Counted from the stretch's first letter, positions 12,898-26,419 are shown. The stretch: DNA of 64,000 nt from Ophthalmolycus amberensis (GCA_024529925.1 JAFEUB010000841.1:892501-956500), one strand, 5' to 3'. A program made the numbers and translations. Notes: a model not told the origin generated them from the letters alone.

Positions 12898-14790
12898 TAC
12901 AACCAAAGAGTTGTTAAATGCAGCCGCTCTATCTAATTATTAACCAGAGCAAATGGACCGTTGCCTTACTTCACTTAAAACTTGATAATTCTACTGAGTC
13001 TGAGAACCAAAGCGACTTCTCTAACAGACCTATCTACTTATTCTCTACAGTCGGTCTTCATTTAAACCAGCTCGCTGTGGGAAAAACACACACACTCACA
13101 CAGGCATTCCCCTGAGTTCAGTGCCTCCGCTGCACTGTAAGAAATTAGATACGATCCTCCTGAGAACACCCGAGGGGAAAATGATTTGTTTATCAAAATC
13201 CATCAACGATTACAGCGTAGAAACACTGCAAAAAGTACGCAATAAAAGTGGTACAAACTCCTTGTGAGCTCCATATGAAGTTGATAAGGCGGAGAGACAC
13301 CGTGTACAGTTATAACACCGTCCCAAAAGTCTACCTCCCGGACTGTCTCTCGCTCCCCTGGGATCTCATTGACACTCTCTACCTGCTCACTGTTCTGCTG
13401 CCTTCACGTGCTGTCGGAGAGTGGGAGTTTATTGAAACGATGCACGTGTACGGCCAGATGTGTTTGGGGGAAGGCTGCATTTTTGTCACCTGGGTTCTTT
13501 AAAACGAAATGAGAGACCGTGTAAACAAATGTTGTGACCGGTACATTAAGTTAGTATTATGATACTACTAGTTAAATTGCAGTAAAGTGACGATAGGTAT
13601 TTACTCCTATTTTTACGCAATGTGATGTCAATTTGTAGTCTTTAATAATAAACAGCTTTCAAATACCAGAGTTGTTACGTGATTACTTTTGAACCCAAAA
13701 CACTTGCATGTTACAGAATTTAAAAAATAGTTACAGTAACAACGAAAGGGGAGTTTCCGAGCAGTACCTGAAGGCCACATTGCAGACTGAGGGCGGAGCA
13801 CAGTCGTAGTGCTGATTAAACACGAGGAAGTGGCTCCCTCTAGTGTTCACAGTGTACAGAACCAGCAGACACCCCAGCACACAAGTGTCAACAAGAAATA
13901 ATGAAATACAAGTACACAACACACCATCCGGCTGAATTATCGGAAACACATTTCTCTTTAATTATTAGACTTTTACACACTTGCCTTTAAAAACATGTCA
14001 AGTTACACATTTTAAAAACACAACTTTTGAAGTGATGCAGCGAAAAACAAAAAGTTTGGGAAATGCAACCATCACAAAGCAAACAAGCACTAGTAGGTAT
14101 AACAAGTATAGTTTAAAGCAATTCATTCAATATTTTCTCCCCCATTTACATCAGTTTGTTACAACTTGCTTTGACAAACGCTACCGATTATGCTATTAAA
14201 AGCAGACAGGAAGTCAAACCACCGTACACTAAAATAAGGAGATGCTGAGTTAGCCCTACTGCAGCAAATCTGTATAAATTATACTTTAAATAATTCTTTA
14301 AAAGCATCTCATTTTAGATGCTACTCTATTAAAAAATGTAGAGGTCAATATACAAGCTTATATATACATGCTTTACAATATATTTTTAAATTGTACCGTG
14401 GTACAAGTAATTCTAAACAAACAATATAAATAGGACTGAGTGTTAAATTATTTTCATTTTCCAAAGTCACTTCCAATAAAGAAACAAATGTACAACATAT
14501 AACTAATTTTACAATTCTTTAAACAAAAAAAGATTTAAATTTGAACACATCCACAAACTTTTGGACAATAAAGAATCATTAAAAATGGAGAATAAAGTCT
14601 GGTAATAGTGAGCATTTAGGATCACATCCTGCAGTGAACCAAGACTCCCTGTCACATGCCAATCAAGTCAACAAGTTGACATCAAAACGATAAATAAAAC
14701 CAACTGTCACTAAACTTGCATTCAAATTTGGAATGCCTTTCCTTCCACTAGTTTTATTCTGACCGCGCTCCCTAAGGGTTGAATAATATC
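11994..14790. other. rnf43 5' flank and rnf43-hsf5 intergenic region
   Basis: GC-rich sequence just above 11993 is the likely rnf43 promoter and 5' UTR. Farther right the DNA becomes AT-rich, with an (AT)n run at 12864-12889. The part nearest 14790 is hsf5 3' UTR; AATAAA on the minus strand is at 14753-14758, only about 33 nt past the hsf5 stop, so a more distal site may also be used. No other coding region was recognised. Confidence 0.5.
12864..12889. repeat. (AT)n microsatellite
   Basis: Thirteen AT units, followed by a T run. Confidence 0.9.
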
Positions 14791-16879
14791 TTAGGTGCTT
14801 CCTGTGCTTGTGCTGCTGGTGTCCTCAGCCTCGACATCTATATTCCCAGTGTCCTTCGCATCATCATTGGTAACCTCGCCCTAGCACAGAGGAAACATTA
14901 GCAAATAATGAGTAGGTATTCTGCAAGGTTGTTACACATTCTCTAGTAAATATAAATACCCTAACTCTAAAAAATATACATTACATTGACTATGGCATCT
15001 TCGGGCATTTGCTCAGGTGGTGAAATCACGGATCCCTCCAGCTGTTTGAATGCGAGTAGATCAGCCCTGCCTCTCACAGACACCACAGTGGGTCCAGGAG
15101 ACAAATGTTTGGCCTTCCTGGCTCTGACAGGGTTGTCGGTTTTAATGGAAAACGGCAGTGACACGGGGCTCGGCTGCACCGGGGCCACAACTCTAACCAG
15201 GCTGCTATTGGCCGGAGTTTGCATCACCTCATCTGCAATCTGGAACATTGTGTCAAAGTTAATGTCACATTTTTCCACCTGCTGGTGTTCCTTGTTCTTT
15301 GAGTCCTGGTTGTGGTCCACATGAGACAACACATTCACAGGACAGCTTGCCTAAAACAGTGACATAAAAAGAAATGCTCTAGACACGACACGTGTTCACC
15401 AAACTCCATCCTCCTCGACCAATTACAGCTCTGGTGTGAGTAATTGATTACATGACAGGGCGAATACAGTCAAATTCACCTACCTGGTAATGACTGTGGG
15501 TCGGGTAGGACCCTTTCTGAAGCCTACCACCTGCCATCTGTGACGGCAAAAGGTTCGGATCGTAGCACTGGTAAACTTCAAGAAGAAAAACAAAGATATT
15601 ATTTGAGATTATAAAATGCAGGATTCAGGTTTGGTGTTGAAACCTACATTTGTGCATTCCTAATTAAAAATGACATGTATTCAACACACAAATTAGTATA
15701 TTTCAGTATATTACAAGTATATTGTAGCTGAAAAAAGGAATCTACTCGTAAAGTGATGTAAATAGTGTGGTTTATAACTGTTCCACCCAAACTCCTAACA
15801 GGTTAACTCATGTCATGCTCACATGGCATGTAGTAGCCAGGTTGATTTTGCGCATTAAAAGTGAAATTTGGATTTCCGTGGTTTGAGCGAGGCAATAAAC
15901 TCTGCTGAATGAGCATAGCGCTGGAGCTGGAGGCCGCTCCGGCGTAGTGCTGGCTCAAAGTCACGGGTATCCCTTTGTCTGTAGCGAAGACAGTAGGCGA
16001 AAGAGCTGCACCGCTGCCCCACGTCAGGAACCGCGGTGGGACTGGGGTTCCATTGTGAGCCGTCACAGGCGGAGCTTTGTTTGGACAGTAAGGATCAGCC
16101 GACTTCCGATGAGGGGTGCTCGGCAGTGAATGATTGCCTGCAAGCAACAGGAAGAAGCAAAGCATGACAACAACCTGTTAGACGGCCACACGATGAAACG
16201 TGAAAAACACTGGATTGTGGAGTTAAAATGGCAATTTAGATGTTCGTATCATAGTTATTCATAGTGATTTTCAATGTTGGGGTTCATGGACCCTTTCCAA
16301 TTAGATTTTTGCAGTACTGTTCACTGTAACACTACAGGGAAATGTGTGTGACCATTACATTGTGTTTTCACTATCTAAAGCTACTTCCCCACTGACAGTC
16401 ATGCGGTGACACTTGCCTATTTGACCATATTTATCTCCGCCACCACAGCCCCCACTGTATCGGCTCGGGGTCCGAGGCTTCACCTCAAGACCAGCTATTA
16501 GCTTGGCCTTGTTGACGACGGTCAGTCTCCTCAGACTCGCCACAAGTTCGGGGTGGTCCCGCTTGAAGTTCGGGTGGTAGTAATAGCGATACTGCACGTC
16601 GTTGTATGTATTGGACACCTTGAAACCGTACAAATTGAGATTACGGAGAAAGCTCGAGAAGTTGGCCGTTTTGAAGGCGGCGGCGTTGTTCGAGGCGCTG
16701 CTGCTGTTTCTGGGAGACAGGACCTGTTGCTCGACGAGGAGCTGATCAATGACGACTACCAGTCCATCTTTGTCCCAGCAGATGGCTCTATTTAACGGGT
16801 TGTTCACCAGACGCCATAGCTTGGCAGGAAAGTTGTTAGTGTTGATGCTCTCGGTGATGCAATCTTCCACCACATCCAT
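14791..16879 (-). CDS. hsf5: Heat shock factor 5 (HSF-family transcription factor)
   Basis: Five coding exons on the minus strand: 16417-16879, 15823-16137, 15484-15575, 14985-15350 and 14791-14880. They total 1326 nt, or 441 residues. Exon 1 holds the HSF DNA-binding domain near residues 11-105, with NNFPAKLWRLVNNP, FKTANFSSFLRNLNLYGF and YYYHPNFKRDHPEL. The SRY-like end of that exon and the later FDTMFQIADEVMQTP segment match human HSF5 (EAVFQIVDEL). No coiled-coil trimerisation domain of the HSF1/2/4 type is visible, as expected for HSF5. Exon 1 ends at a GC donor (AG|GCAAGT), supported by the reading phase. HSF5 in mammals and zebrafish is needed in male meiosis. The ATG at 16879 aligns with the human start and has a good Kozak context (AGCATGG). 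A possible longer N-terminus is described at 17529-17649. Confidence 0.94.
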
Positions 16880-17528
16880 GCTTGTGCCTGTAGAATTGGA
16901 TAAAAAGAGGTAAAGTTAGTGAAGCCTCGTCTGAATAACAGGCCAAGCGTCATGAGTTTACGTTAAATAGGTTGAGGTCAATCTTAGTTAGAAAGCTAAG
17001 TTGCTTCATAACAATATAATTAACTGGTAACGTTAGTAAAGTAGCATTAAAGGAGCTTATGGTCTAACTAACAGAATGTCCCGGTTCCGACACTTTTCGT
17101 TAATGCTAACGATACATATGTCCCAGGTACGACCAGTTAAGCTAACGTTACACGTTATGAAGTTAATTAACTTTACGTTAATTAGACTTTCGTAACATTC
17201 ATGTTTCAAACTCCCCATACTGACACACTTAACTTTAAAATAACTTGGCTTCTAACGTCATTAATAATGTCAACTTTAAAAAAATACATAAAATGCTGTA
17301 CACAAGACCTGAAAATGCTAACTTTTAGTGTTAACGTTACTGGTAAGCTAAGTTAGCATTAGCTAACGTTAGCTCCCCAACTAACGGTAACTACTCTGAA
17401 TTGTAATGATCTTTTGCGCAGTCAGGTTTGAGTAAAGTCGCATAGAATTATGTCGACATAGCGTTGTATTTTTGGGGGGTCATAACACACCAAGAAAAAA
17501 CTCCATGAGAGGTGAACTGTGACTTTAC

Positions 17529-17649
17529 CTGGGTCTGCAAACTCACTCCGGATCTCACAACCGTTGAAAGTTCCCGAACCGTTGAAGCTGTTGGAGTTGT
17601 AACGTTCTTCGGTAATAAAGCGCTCGAGAGGACAGTTTATGACATGCAT
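17529..17649 (-). other. hsf5: Possible upstream first exon of hsf5
   Basis: A minus-strand segment that opens with ATG at 17649 and ends at CAG|GTAAAG. Spliced to a good acceptor at 16888 (TTCTACAG), it reads without a stop into the hsf5 ATG at 16879 and would add 43 residues. It may instead be a 5' UTR exon. I recognise no domain in the added residues. Confidence 0.5.
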
Positions 17650-17704
17650 CGTCTGACGCAGGTGTGTTCAACACGTCTTTTTGGGGGGAGATATTCAAGT
17701 CCAC

Positions 17705-18105
17705 TGCTACCATTTAAAAATACTCCTGGATAAGTTAAAGTCCTGCATTCAGAATATTACTTAGGTGTACAGAAGTATTAGCAGCATAATAAACGGATCA
17801 AAAGTAAACGCGACCCTTTTGCAGACTTTTCCCTTCTGATGTTTATTATATATTTTACATTAAATCATTGGCCTGTACTAATGACAGAATATGGAAGTGC
17901 TTTTCACAAATAACGTCATGCTTTTCAAAGATATGCTTTGGATGAACATTTTTAATTTCATAAAGTCGTATCAATCGCTGTCAAACCAATGCAGTCGAGT
18001 AAAAGTAGTGTTTCACTCTGAAACGTAGTCACGTAACATCAACATACGATCATAAAATTAAAATTCAAGTATAGCACAACGTTACTTTAGTAAAGGCATT
18101 TAGCT
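17705..18105 (-). repeat. Teleost interspersed repeat, copy 1 (reverse orientation)
   Basis: Words such as 'agtcctgcattcagaatatt', 'acagaagtattagcagcata' and 'tttcactctgaaacgtagt' match, from memory, a repeat common in percomorph fish. Its other end typically begins 'gtggaaagtaac'. Copy 2, in the opposite orientation, is at 25593-26024. The copy is diverged. Confidence 0.6.
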
Positions 18106-19134
18106 ATTGTAGGCGACACCACAAATTAGCTACAATTCCCTAGAATTAAAATAATAAGGTAGCGAAACCTTCTCATGATGTTGATATTTAACGTGGATGG
18201 ATAGATGGATATTCATGTGCCAAAATGTAGTAAAAGTAAACTGTGCGCCATTGAATTTTTATTTGGCATCGTTGAATTGTATTACAAATCTCAGTATTGA
18301 TCCAACATTTTCCATAAAAAATAATAGCTAATGCTGATGATAGGTGATATAACAGCAGTATTGACAATAATAATAATAAAGAAAACTATAAATGAAAACA
18401 GACAGTGTCACAGTTCATTTAAAAAGCATGTAGTTATAGTAAAATAAACTAAAAAGAAAAACCGACAGAGGGAGACATTTTGTGAATGTTGGTCGTGGAG
18501 TAACTATTTAATGTAACAGAGAAGATTAGTACGGAATGTCTGATCCAGAGGAAAACGTTTTTGTTCATAAATTGTGAGTGTGAATCAAAGGGCTATATCA
18601 TGGAGATAATCACTGCAGCATTATCAACAGTCAAGGGAATACACAGGATCTTAAAATGTAGCCCATGACTAACAGGAGCCAGTGAGTCCAAATGCTAGAA
18701 TCTGTTTGGATTAAAGTTAGGCATATGATTATTTTTTTTTTTAAGTATCCATATGGTCTTCATTTAGAGATACAAAAAAGTAATTATCCTCCACTTCTCG
18801 GTTTATCCATCCATAATAAGTAGTTGCTTTTGCATTTAAACATCTATTATTTTAGTATAATCAAAACGTTTTCACTGTTCTGGATCCCGATGGTTGAAAT
18901 GGTTGAATTACAAGTATGCATGACCAAATACATCAGTCAACGTTTAGTATTTGCATGCCACGTTTCAGGACATAGTGGAACTAATATACTGTATGTGACT
19001 ATGCATAACAACTCAAACATAATCCCTGTAACTGAAATAATTGTTTTAAATAATGGAGGTATAACTATTTTTAAACAGGCGCACAATATGGACCCCTCTG
19101 CTGGGTCAACAAGGCCCTCGCGGCTCGCAGTCGG

Positions 19135-19142
19135 TGACGTAA
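19135..19142 (+). promoter_or_regulatory. CRE/ATF-like site upstream of supt4h1
   Basis: TGACGTAA lies 87 bp before the supt4h1 ATG in a locally GC-rich stretch, a typical position for a CREB/ATF site in a housekeeping promoter. This is a motif match only. Confidence 0.4.
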
Positions 19143-19228
19143 TTCACCGGCGACTGGAATGATTCAAAACATTAATCCGGTTGATATTTCAGTAGTTACA
19201 CCAGTGTTTTGTCCGGGAGCTGGACATA

Positions 19229-20309
19229 ATGGCTTTGGAAATGGTCCCCAAAGACTTTCGCCATCTGCGAGCCTGTCTTCTTTGTTCTTTAGTGAAGGTA
19301 AACGCTCAAACTAGCGTCCCTGCTAACGTGTAGCCGCTTCCTGCGCGCTGTATTTGTCTTCTGTTGTCAAACAAATGAATGTAAGCTCTAAAGTAATGCT
19401 TTTACTGTTACCTTTATTTACTTAACAATACCAATACACATACTGAACCCGTTCCTTGGTCTAGTTTGTTCGTCTACTAACTAAATTCAAACGTATCCTG
19501 TCTGTTGGTACGTGAAGTAGCTTGTGTGCTACTTCACATGTTTGTATCCATTCTTGACTCTTACTATTGTCCTTGATTCAAGTGTTCCCTCCTCTGGTTT
19601 TCTTTAGACCATCGACCAGTTTGAATACGACGGCTGTGACAACTGTGAGTCGTACCTCCAGATGAAGGGGAACCGGGAGATGGTTTATGAATGCACAAGT
19701 TCCTCATTTGATGGGTAAACGTTAATTCAGCATCGATTGTTTAATAAATCAACCTTTCCCGTTTTCTGGATGTTTACCATTCCCGTCTGTATGTCCACAG
19801 TGTGGTATCCATGATGAGTCCTGAGGACAGCTGGGTAGCTAAATGGCAGAGGATAGGTAAGGATGTGTGCCTGTACTGAAAGCTGCATGAATCCAGTTTG
19901 ACCATGATGGAGTAGAAGAACTCTAAAGTAAGGGAAGAAGACAAAGTATCAATATTATGTCAATAAGGACCTTATTTACTCAAACGGATACATCCAGTTT
20001 TACAGTTTGCATACCCAAATGCTGTTGAGATAAATAACATTTGTGGATATTGTTTTTGCTCCATCCTACAGGCAACTTCAAGCCAGGTGTGTATGCCGTA
20101 TCAGTGACAGGCAGACTACCTCCAGGTACACTTTATCTAAACTAGTCTGCCTCTATACGCAGGGAATTACATGTTTGGCTTTTTCTTGATTTGGAATTCC
20201 TTCCTTATTATTGCATTGTTAATTCTCCTTTTTTTCCGAAGGTGTGGTGAGAGAGTTGAAAAGCAGAGGAGTGATCTACAAATCCAGAGACACAGCAGTG
20301 AAGACATAA
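19229..20309 (+). CDS. supt4h1: Transcription elongation factor SPT4 (DSIF subunit)
   Basis: Five exons on the plus strand: 19229-19297, 19608-19714, 19801-19856, 20072-20125 and 20242-20309. All junctions are GT-AG and the phases agree. They total 354 nt, or 117 residues plus stop, the same length as human SUPT4H1. The N-terminus carries the Spt4 zinc finger, with cysteines at 16, 19, 33 and 36 (ACLLC and GCDNC). The conserved segments EMVYECTSSSFDG, SMMSPEDSWVAKWQRI, KPGVYAVSVTGRLP and SRGVIYKSRDTAVKT follow. SPT4 pairs with SPT5 to form DSIF, which binds RNA polymerase II and controls pausing and processive elongation in the nucleus. It is divergent from hsf5. The gene is compact with short introns, and an AATAAA lies about 200 bp past the stop. 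Confidence 0.98.
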
Positions 20310-20505
20310 ACCGGACGGCTTCCGGTTGTCTGTTCAGCCACACCAGAGCGGCGTCACACTGCTGGGACTGCATTGGATCACGTCTGTGATGAAGGAACTG
20401 CCCTTCAACTGTTCAATTTGTGTGTGATTGGTAATATCAGCATGGCTGCTTATAGGGGAGAAGAAGTGGGTATTTTGTATTTCTTTGGATAATTGAGGAA
20501 AAAAA

Positions 20506-20511
20506 AATAAA
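20506..20511 (+). terminator. supt4h1: supt4h1 polyadenylation signal
   Basis: AATAAA in an A-rich stretch 197 nt after the supt4h1 stop codon, followed by T-rich sequence. It is the first canonical signal downstream on the plus strand. Confidence 0.75.
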
Positions 20512-23500
20512 GGACTGTTTTTATAAGAAATGTGAGTTATTGTCTTTAGCACAGTCAACACTGTTATTTGCTGAGTCAGCATTCAGTTGACAGTGAACCT
20601 GACGTGGGTGTCACATATTTGATAAAAAAAGATGATGCAGCACACTGGAAGAAATAGACAATAGCCAGAATTTGTGGCTAAAAAACAGCTTAATACTTTC
20701 CCCCGAATAACTCGTACCAAACAAAACCCATCAAGGTCCACAGTGTACATATCACACACATTCATCAATAACTTGTTTTTGCATAATACATCAAATTGGT
20801 GTGTCGAGAGATAAGTCCTAACTTAATTTACGTGGATTTTTGAATCTTGTGGAGACGTCCGTGTCCCCATCGTGAGTTGTAATGCCGTTGGTGATCTCAA
20901 ACTTTTCATTAAGAACATTCATCAGTTCACAAATCAAATCCCTCCACTCCTTTGGATGATGACCACATACCTGCAAAAGTAATTGCCTCTGCTGCTGTAT
21001 TCTCGTTATAATATTCAGAATTAAAATCACAACCAAAACCTCGTTCTGATCCGTGTCTCAATTTCACACTGAACCATGAGAGTTCATTGTATTCACAGAG
21101 AATCACTGAGGTCTGCTGACCCAGCGACTGATTTGAAACACCAGAGAGGAGGAACTAAACCGGCTTACCACTTTTGCTCTGTACAAATGCTAATACAACA
21201 CCCCTGTACTTATTTATTTGGGTCGCAAGATGGTGCTTTACACAGTGCTGGAATTACAGGCAGTACCAAACATTACCAGTAGGGGGAACCATCAGCCAAA
21301 CGTTTGCATTATTCTCACCTATCGTCTCATAAATAGTTTCTCTGGTTAAGTTTGAATTGCTTTCTAGTTTCCATCCACTTCTTTGGCTGCTGTTTCATTG
21401 TACAAGAGTCTGTAATACGATGTGCACTCTTATAGGTGGGCTTCTATTACTCTGGAGGAAGATGTGTTTATTGCTCGAGGCTCTGGGCATTGTCTAATTT
21501 ACTGTAACCCGGTGGACCGGGGTCATGCACACAGGGGACTCCTTAAAACTGTGGAAGGGAGCACAGTGACCTCTTGCTATTGTCTTATTAGATGAGGGTT
21601 TCACTGCACCTGGGGCTGATATCTAGTTACAGGGCACGGTTTGTGAGTCAACCGAGGCTGTGAGGTGCAGCATCATACATCACATAATAATATTGTCAGA
21701 CATTCATAATTATCGGTCCAACATGTGGGGCACAGAAAGATGTTTATGCATGAAAGGAATTTAAAGGGCCGTCGTATGACTTACAGATGAGAATTTGCCC
21801 CCCCACTAAAATTAAATTCATATTTGTATTCCTAGCAGAGAGTTAAAAATGCAAACATATGCAACAACCTTATTTTTAAAAACTGTACTTATTCACTATT
21901 TCAAATATTGTTAAAATACCAGGAGAGGATTTAATCCATCTGTTTTGAACAGTGATATAACTAATGACTGTAATGCATCTCTGCAAACATACCGTGGCTG
22001 AACAAACGAGGTATTCAATACAATATTTGAGCCTCGTCCTGCAGCAGTGCTGCCTTCATACGGCGCCTCGCGCTGCAGGATGCGGAGGAGTGCAACATGT
22101 AGATTTTGTCGGCCCTTAGCAGGCCGTGACACCAAAACCACGTTTCCACTAGAAGCCTCATTCCAGCAGCGTGCGAGGAAGAGTTTAAGTTACTAACCAC
22201 GTTTCATAAGGTTCCAAAAAGAATTACACACATCCCTCTTAATGGCGGTTGCAGTTTTTTTTAACACTTTAAATGGATCATTCATGATTGGCTGTGATAA
22301 CTTTCTCATCAAGTTCAACAGGAAGATCAGCACGCAGAGCTGCAGCGTTACTAAAGAACTTGTAACAGGTGTATTATGATCTCATGTGGTAATTGTTAAA
22401 ATGTCTGTTCACTTTTTTTTGGGCCGACTTGCTGCCACATTAAGGACAAGAGGACAACGGACAGCAGTTGACTTGTAGGTACTAATGTGTGATGTAATGT
22501 TACGTATTAAGTGAGCACTATTAACAGTATTTTGTTGTTTACTGACAACAAATCAGATCTAACTGATCTGAGTTTGCCCTGCAGAAGTGTAAATAAAGTT
22601 TGTTAGTAGTACTATGGATGCTGAATGTCCTGCGGAGGACACATTGTTCTGGTTCTCTTGTGTTTGTGTGATGCAGCCCAGGTGGAACAGAGACACCGAA
22701 AGTGTAAATAGGAAGTGCGAGTGGCTGTTTGATGATCTATTCAGGGTTGTTTCTCCATCTAGTGCACAATGCATGCTGGGATACCCTCGTGTGAGTCAGA
22801 GCAGGAAGACCTTCTTTATGAAATGATTCTCGCATGTGCAGCCGCAAAGAGTTCATCGACTCACAGTGTGAAATGATTAGCAGCTCAATTTAAGAAATCC
22901 CATCATGTCTGTCTGGAATGCAGACATTTTATTATCAAGTGAAAAACAAACAAACCGTGTGATAAAATACATCTTAAATACACAACCTCAGTAACACGAT
23001 CATCCATTGGACGAGACCTACGTCTCTTCTTTTATGGTAAAATATAAAACAGTTCAATCTCTTTGCAGTTTTGAACAGAACTTTTCCTGACTCAAAAAAA
23101 AAGGGAACTGAAGTTAAAAAACTACAAAGCAAATGTCACCGTTATTCAAATGTACAGAATACTTCTCATTCTTTCCATCACAAGGGGAACAGAGAATCGA
23201 CCTCAAGTGGCTGGAGACGGTTTCTACTCAAATGAGAGAAAAATAGAAAAGCGCCACTCAGTCAGTACGCCTCCATGTGGGTTTTTACCTCGATGCAAAA
23301 CCGAGCGCACGAGTGGACTTTTCTGCTCCATAAAATTAAACAACTCCACACCAAAGTGCAGTTTTTTTTTTATCACCCTCCTCCCCCTCCCTCCCCCCAT
23401 GTGATTTTAACCTCTTTTTTCTTCAAACTACATGTGTGTGTGTGTGTGTGTGGGGGGGGGGGGGGGTTGTCATTTCACGAGAGAGCCGCAAACTAACTAA

Positions 23501-25592
23501 AAACAAAACCGAGAACTGACTGGGCCCAGCGCTGCAAGACTTCCACAACCACACAGGCGTTGTCAGGAAGGCCCACAGCTCCACCCCCGTGCCATGTCGC
23601 CGTCTGAGCGAAGCGAAAAGAAGCACGCCCCTTCGTTTTCACACTCACAAGGGACGCACACGGGAGCCCCGCAGCCACGGCTCCCAGCGCTGTGCTTTTG
23701 CCCTTATTTGGATATGTCAAGGCTTTAAAGCTGCAGGGAAGGTAGATCACAAAATGAGGTGTTGGCTCGAGGTTTGTAGGCTGCTTGGTGAGCTCTGATA
23801 AAACAACAACAGTTAAAGCAAGTGGAGGCGTCTTGGACTCAGTCTGGGATTGCGCTCTGTGACAGGGATGAAGTGGAGATAGGGAAGTGGAGAGGATGCA
23901 TTCTACACATGGGGGATGGACATTATCAACTGAAGGCCACACACGCACACACACACACACACACTCGAGCCGGTGTGTGTGTTAGTGTTTCATCAGGGTG
24001 ACAAAACTTCCTGTCTCTTGCAGACTAGAAAGCGTGAGATGATTAATGAGTTTTTGAAAGAGGAAAGTCAAATTCTACCACACAAATTTTTTCATTATTT
24101 ATTTGCTTTTTTTTGTTAATAGGAATAATTTGACATCTTTGGGCCTCAAACTGTATTTCATTGAATTCTATTTAATTGGAGTCCATCTATTCATCGGCGA
24201 ATACGCTGAGGATGTTTTATTCATAGTAACATAACTTTATTCATACATCATGTGGAGACAAGCTGAGAGACACAGCTGTAAGTGCTGATGCGGGGCTTTC
24301 ACAGGCTCTAAATGAAAAATTGCCCCCAAACAAGTTGTCAATAATAGACTATTATACTTTCATTTCCTCGCTGTATAGATAGTGAAACAACTATTTTCAA
24401 AATTCTTGAACTTTTTCCAATATTTTCAGTGACTATCGCAAAAAAAACTTTGTAAATTATGCATTCATTCTTGTATTTTGGGATTCTGGCCACTTAAGGT
24501 TTTGGTAAATTGACAATAAGATGAGACAGGCTTCAAGTTTAGACTTAGTTTAAATGCTTAAGTGCTAAACAAAAAGAAAAACCAATGCACTCCGATTAAA
24601 CGGCACCATGTGAGAAGTTTAGAGGCGAAATGGAACTGGTGGAACTCATGTGAAATGAATCTTGATCTGAAGAGAACCTACAGATCAAATAAATGTATAA
24701 AATGGACACACTGCCTCAGAATTTGACCTGAGTACAGGTCGGGACTAAATCTACTTTACACAGTAGCAGGAGCAGCTCAGGCCTCTGTGGAGCTCGCAGG
24801 TCTGGGATGGAAATAAGCCTCCGGGTGGCTCGGTGGTGTCGACACCCGGCCCGCGGGGCCCAGGAGGAGCCTGGAGAGCACGGCCTGGGGAGGGGAAATG
24901 GCTGCAGGCCCTGATAAGGTCTATCAGGGCCCGGCTTTAGTGCATGCACTCCTCACACAGGGAGGGAGTTAGGATCACACGGACAGATGGCCTCACGGAG
25001 CGGCAGCACTTCAGCAGAGTGACTCAATAAGTTGAAGAGGGCAGGGATTAGTAAAAATGCAGGGCAGGGGTCAGGAGATTTGGAAAGTGTGGCTTCTAAA
25101 GACGCCATATGTCGGATGTTTTGAACAAGTCTGCATTGTGAGCGACGTGTTTTATCCGTCACTGGAGCATCATGAGGGATTGAATCTCAATGCAGAAGAT
25201 GAATACCCAGAATCCTCACGTCCCACTGGGCCTCCTACATTCAGTGTGAGAGAGTTGTTTATCAGGAGCACCAGCTGACGTCACCTCCCTCGTCTTTTAT
25301 GAGTTTTTGTATCACAACCTGGTCATCTTTTCTCCAAAGCCTCTGTCGCGTGTGATGGACACCAACACACGTACATTCTGTAGGATTTCAGCTTTTAGAT
25401 GTCAGAATGACATCCGCTCTTCTTCCTCTCAGACATTAACCTACATGACCTCCCGAACAGGAACGGACTTAATGGGAATGAAGTTACAGCAGTCAAACGT
25501 CTTTCTATACTCACCCATGTTGTTTCAAATCCTCAAAGGGAAACGATGTGAGAAGGCGTCTGAACCCGGCACGCACCGAGCTGACATGCAAG

Positions 25593-26024
25593 GGTGGAAA
25601 GTAAACTCGTACATGTACCCAGGTATCGTGCTTAAGTATCATTCTGAGGTACTCTGCTTGAGTATTTCCATTTCCTGCTACTTTATTCTTCTATTCCATC
25701 ACAATTCACAGAGGAATATTGCACTGTTTTTACTTATATGTGACAGCTATCGTTAGATTAGATTTTACATTAAAAAACAACATAAGCTTCTAACTTATGC
25801 GTCTAGTTTTAGACATTTCAGATTGATACAACGGTATTAACAACATAATACTGTATACGATAATATATTGTTTACAGGGATGAAACAAGTACTTCTACTT
25901 TTTCGTACTTTAAAAGCACATTTTGCTGATAATACTTCTTGTGTTTTCCTTAAGTAGGACTGTAAATTGTATTTTTTATATTGTTGTATTGCTTGTTGAA
26001 CTTTAGGATCAGAGTACTTCTGCG
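25593..26024 (+). repeat. Teleost interspersed repeat, copy 2
   Basis: Begins 'gtggaaagtaaactcgtaca' and ends near 'gatcagagtacttctgcg'. Between them are 'gagtatttccatttcctgct', 'tactttattcttctattcc' and 'attttgctgataatacttct'. I recognise this as a repeat spread through percomorph genomes. Copy 1 is inverted at 17705-18105. Confidence 0.65.
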
Positions 26025-26419
26025 TGAATCCGTGTTACAGGTAAACATAATGGATTCCACACATCGTCCTCTGAAAGGTTACGTTCACTGATCGCACCCC
26101 GTTTCAAAAGACTGCACAGGGAAGAGTGAAAATAACAAGCTGCTGCTGTGAAGAGGAAAAGTGGAAGGGACAAACGTGTTACCTGACCAACACTTTGAGT
26201 TCATATGAGCAGCCTATTTGCAAATCTAAAAGACTCATTTGGAGCGTTAACAAGTGCACACAGGGAGCAGGCTTCTGGTGACCCAGATCAGACTGCACAC
26301 GACAAGAGGAGCAAAAAGAAGTGAGAGAATCCGTTAATGTTGTGAAAAGGTGCATTTTATCTGTACATGCAGCACAGGCCCCTCCACTAAACCCCCTCCC
26401 CAGGTTAGCATTGTGAGAA

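Larger units (their letters stand above)
17650..19228. other. Divergent intergenic region between hsf5 and supt4h1
   Basis: About 1.6 kb between two divergently transcribed genes, so it must hold both promoters. The middle is occupied by an interspersed repeat (about 17705-18105). The rest is AT-rich with no recognised coding sequence. Confidence 0.6.

Noticed and set aside
13248..13502. 84-residue plus-strand frame between rnf43 and hsf5
   Set aside because: No domain, no neighbour exon and AT-rich context; looks like a chance frame.
25307..25756. 149-residue plus-strand frame
   Set aside because: Its second half lies within an interspersed repeat (25593-26024), so the frame is accidental.
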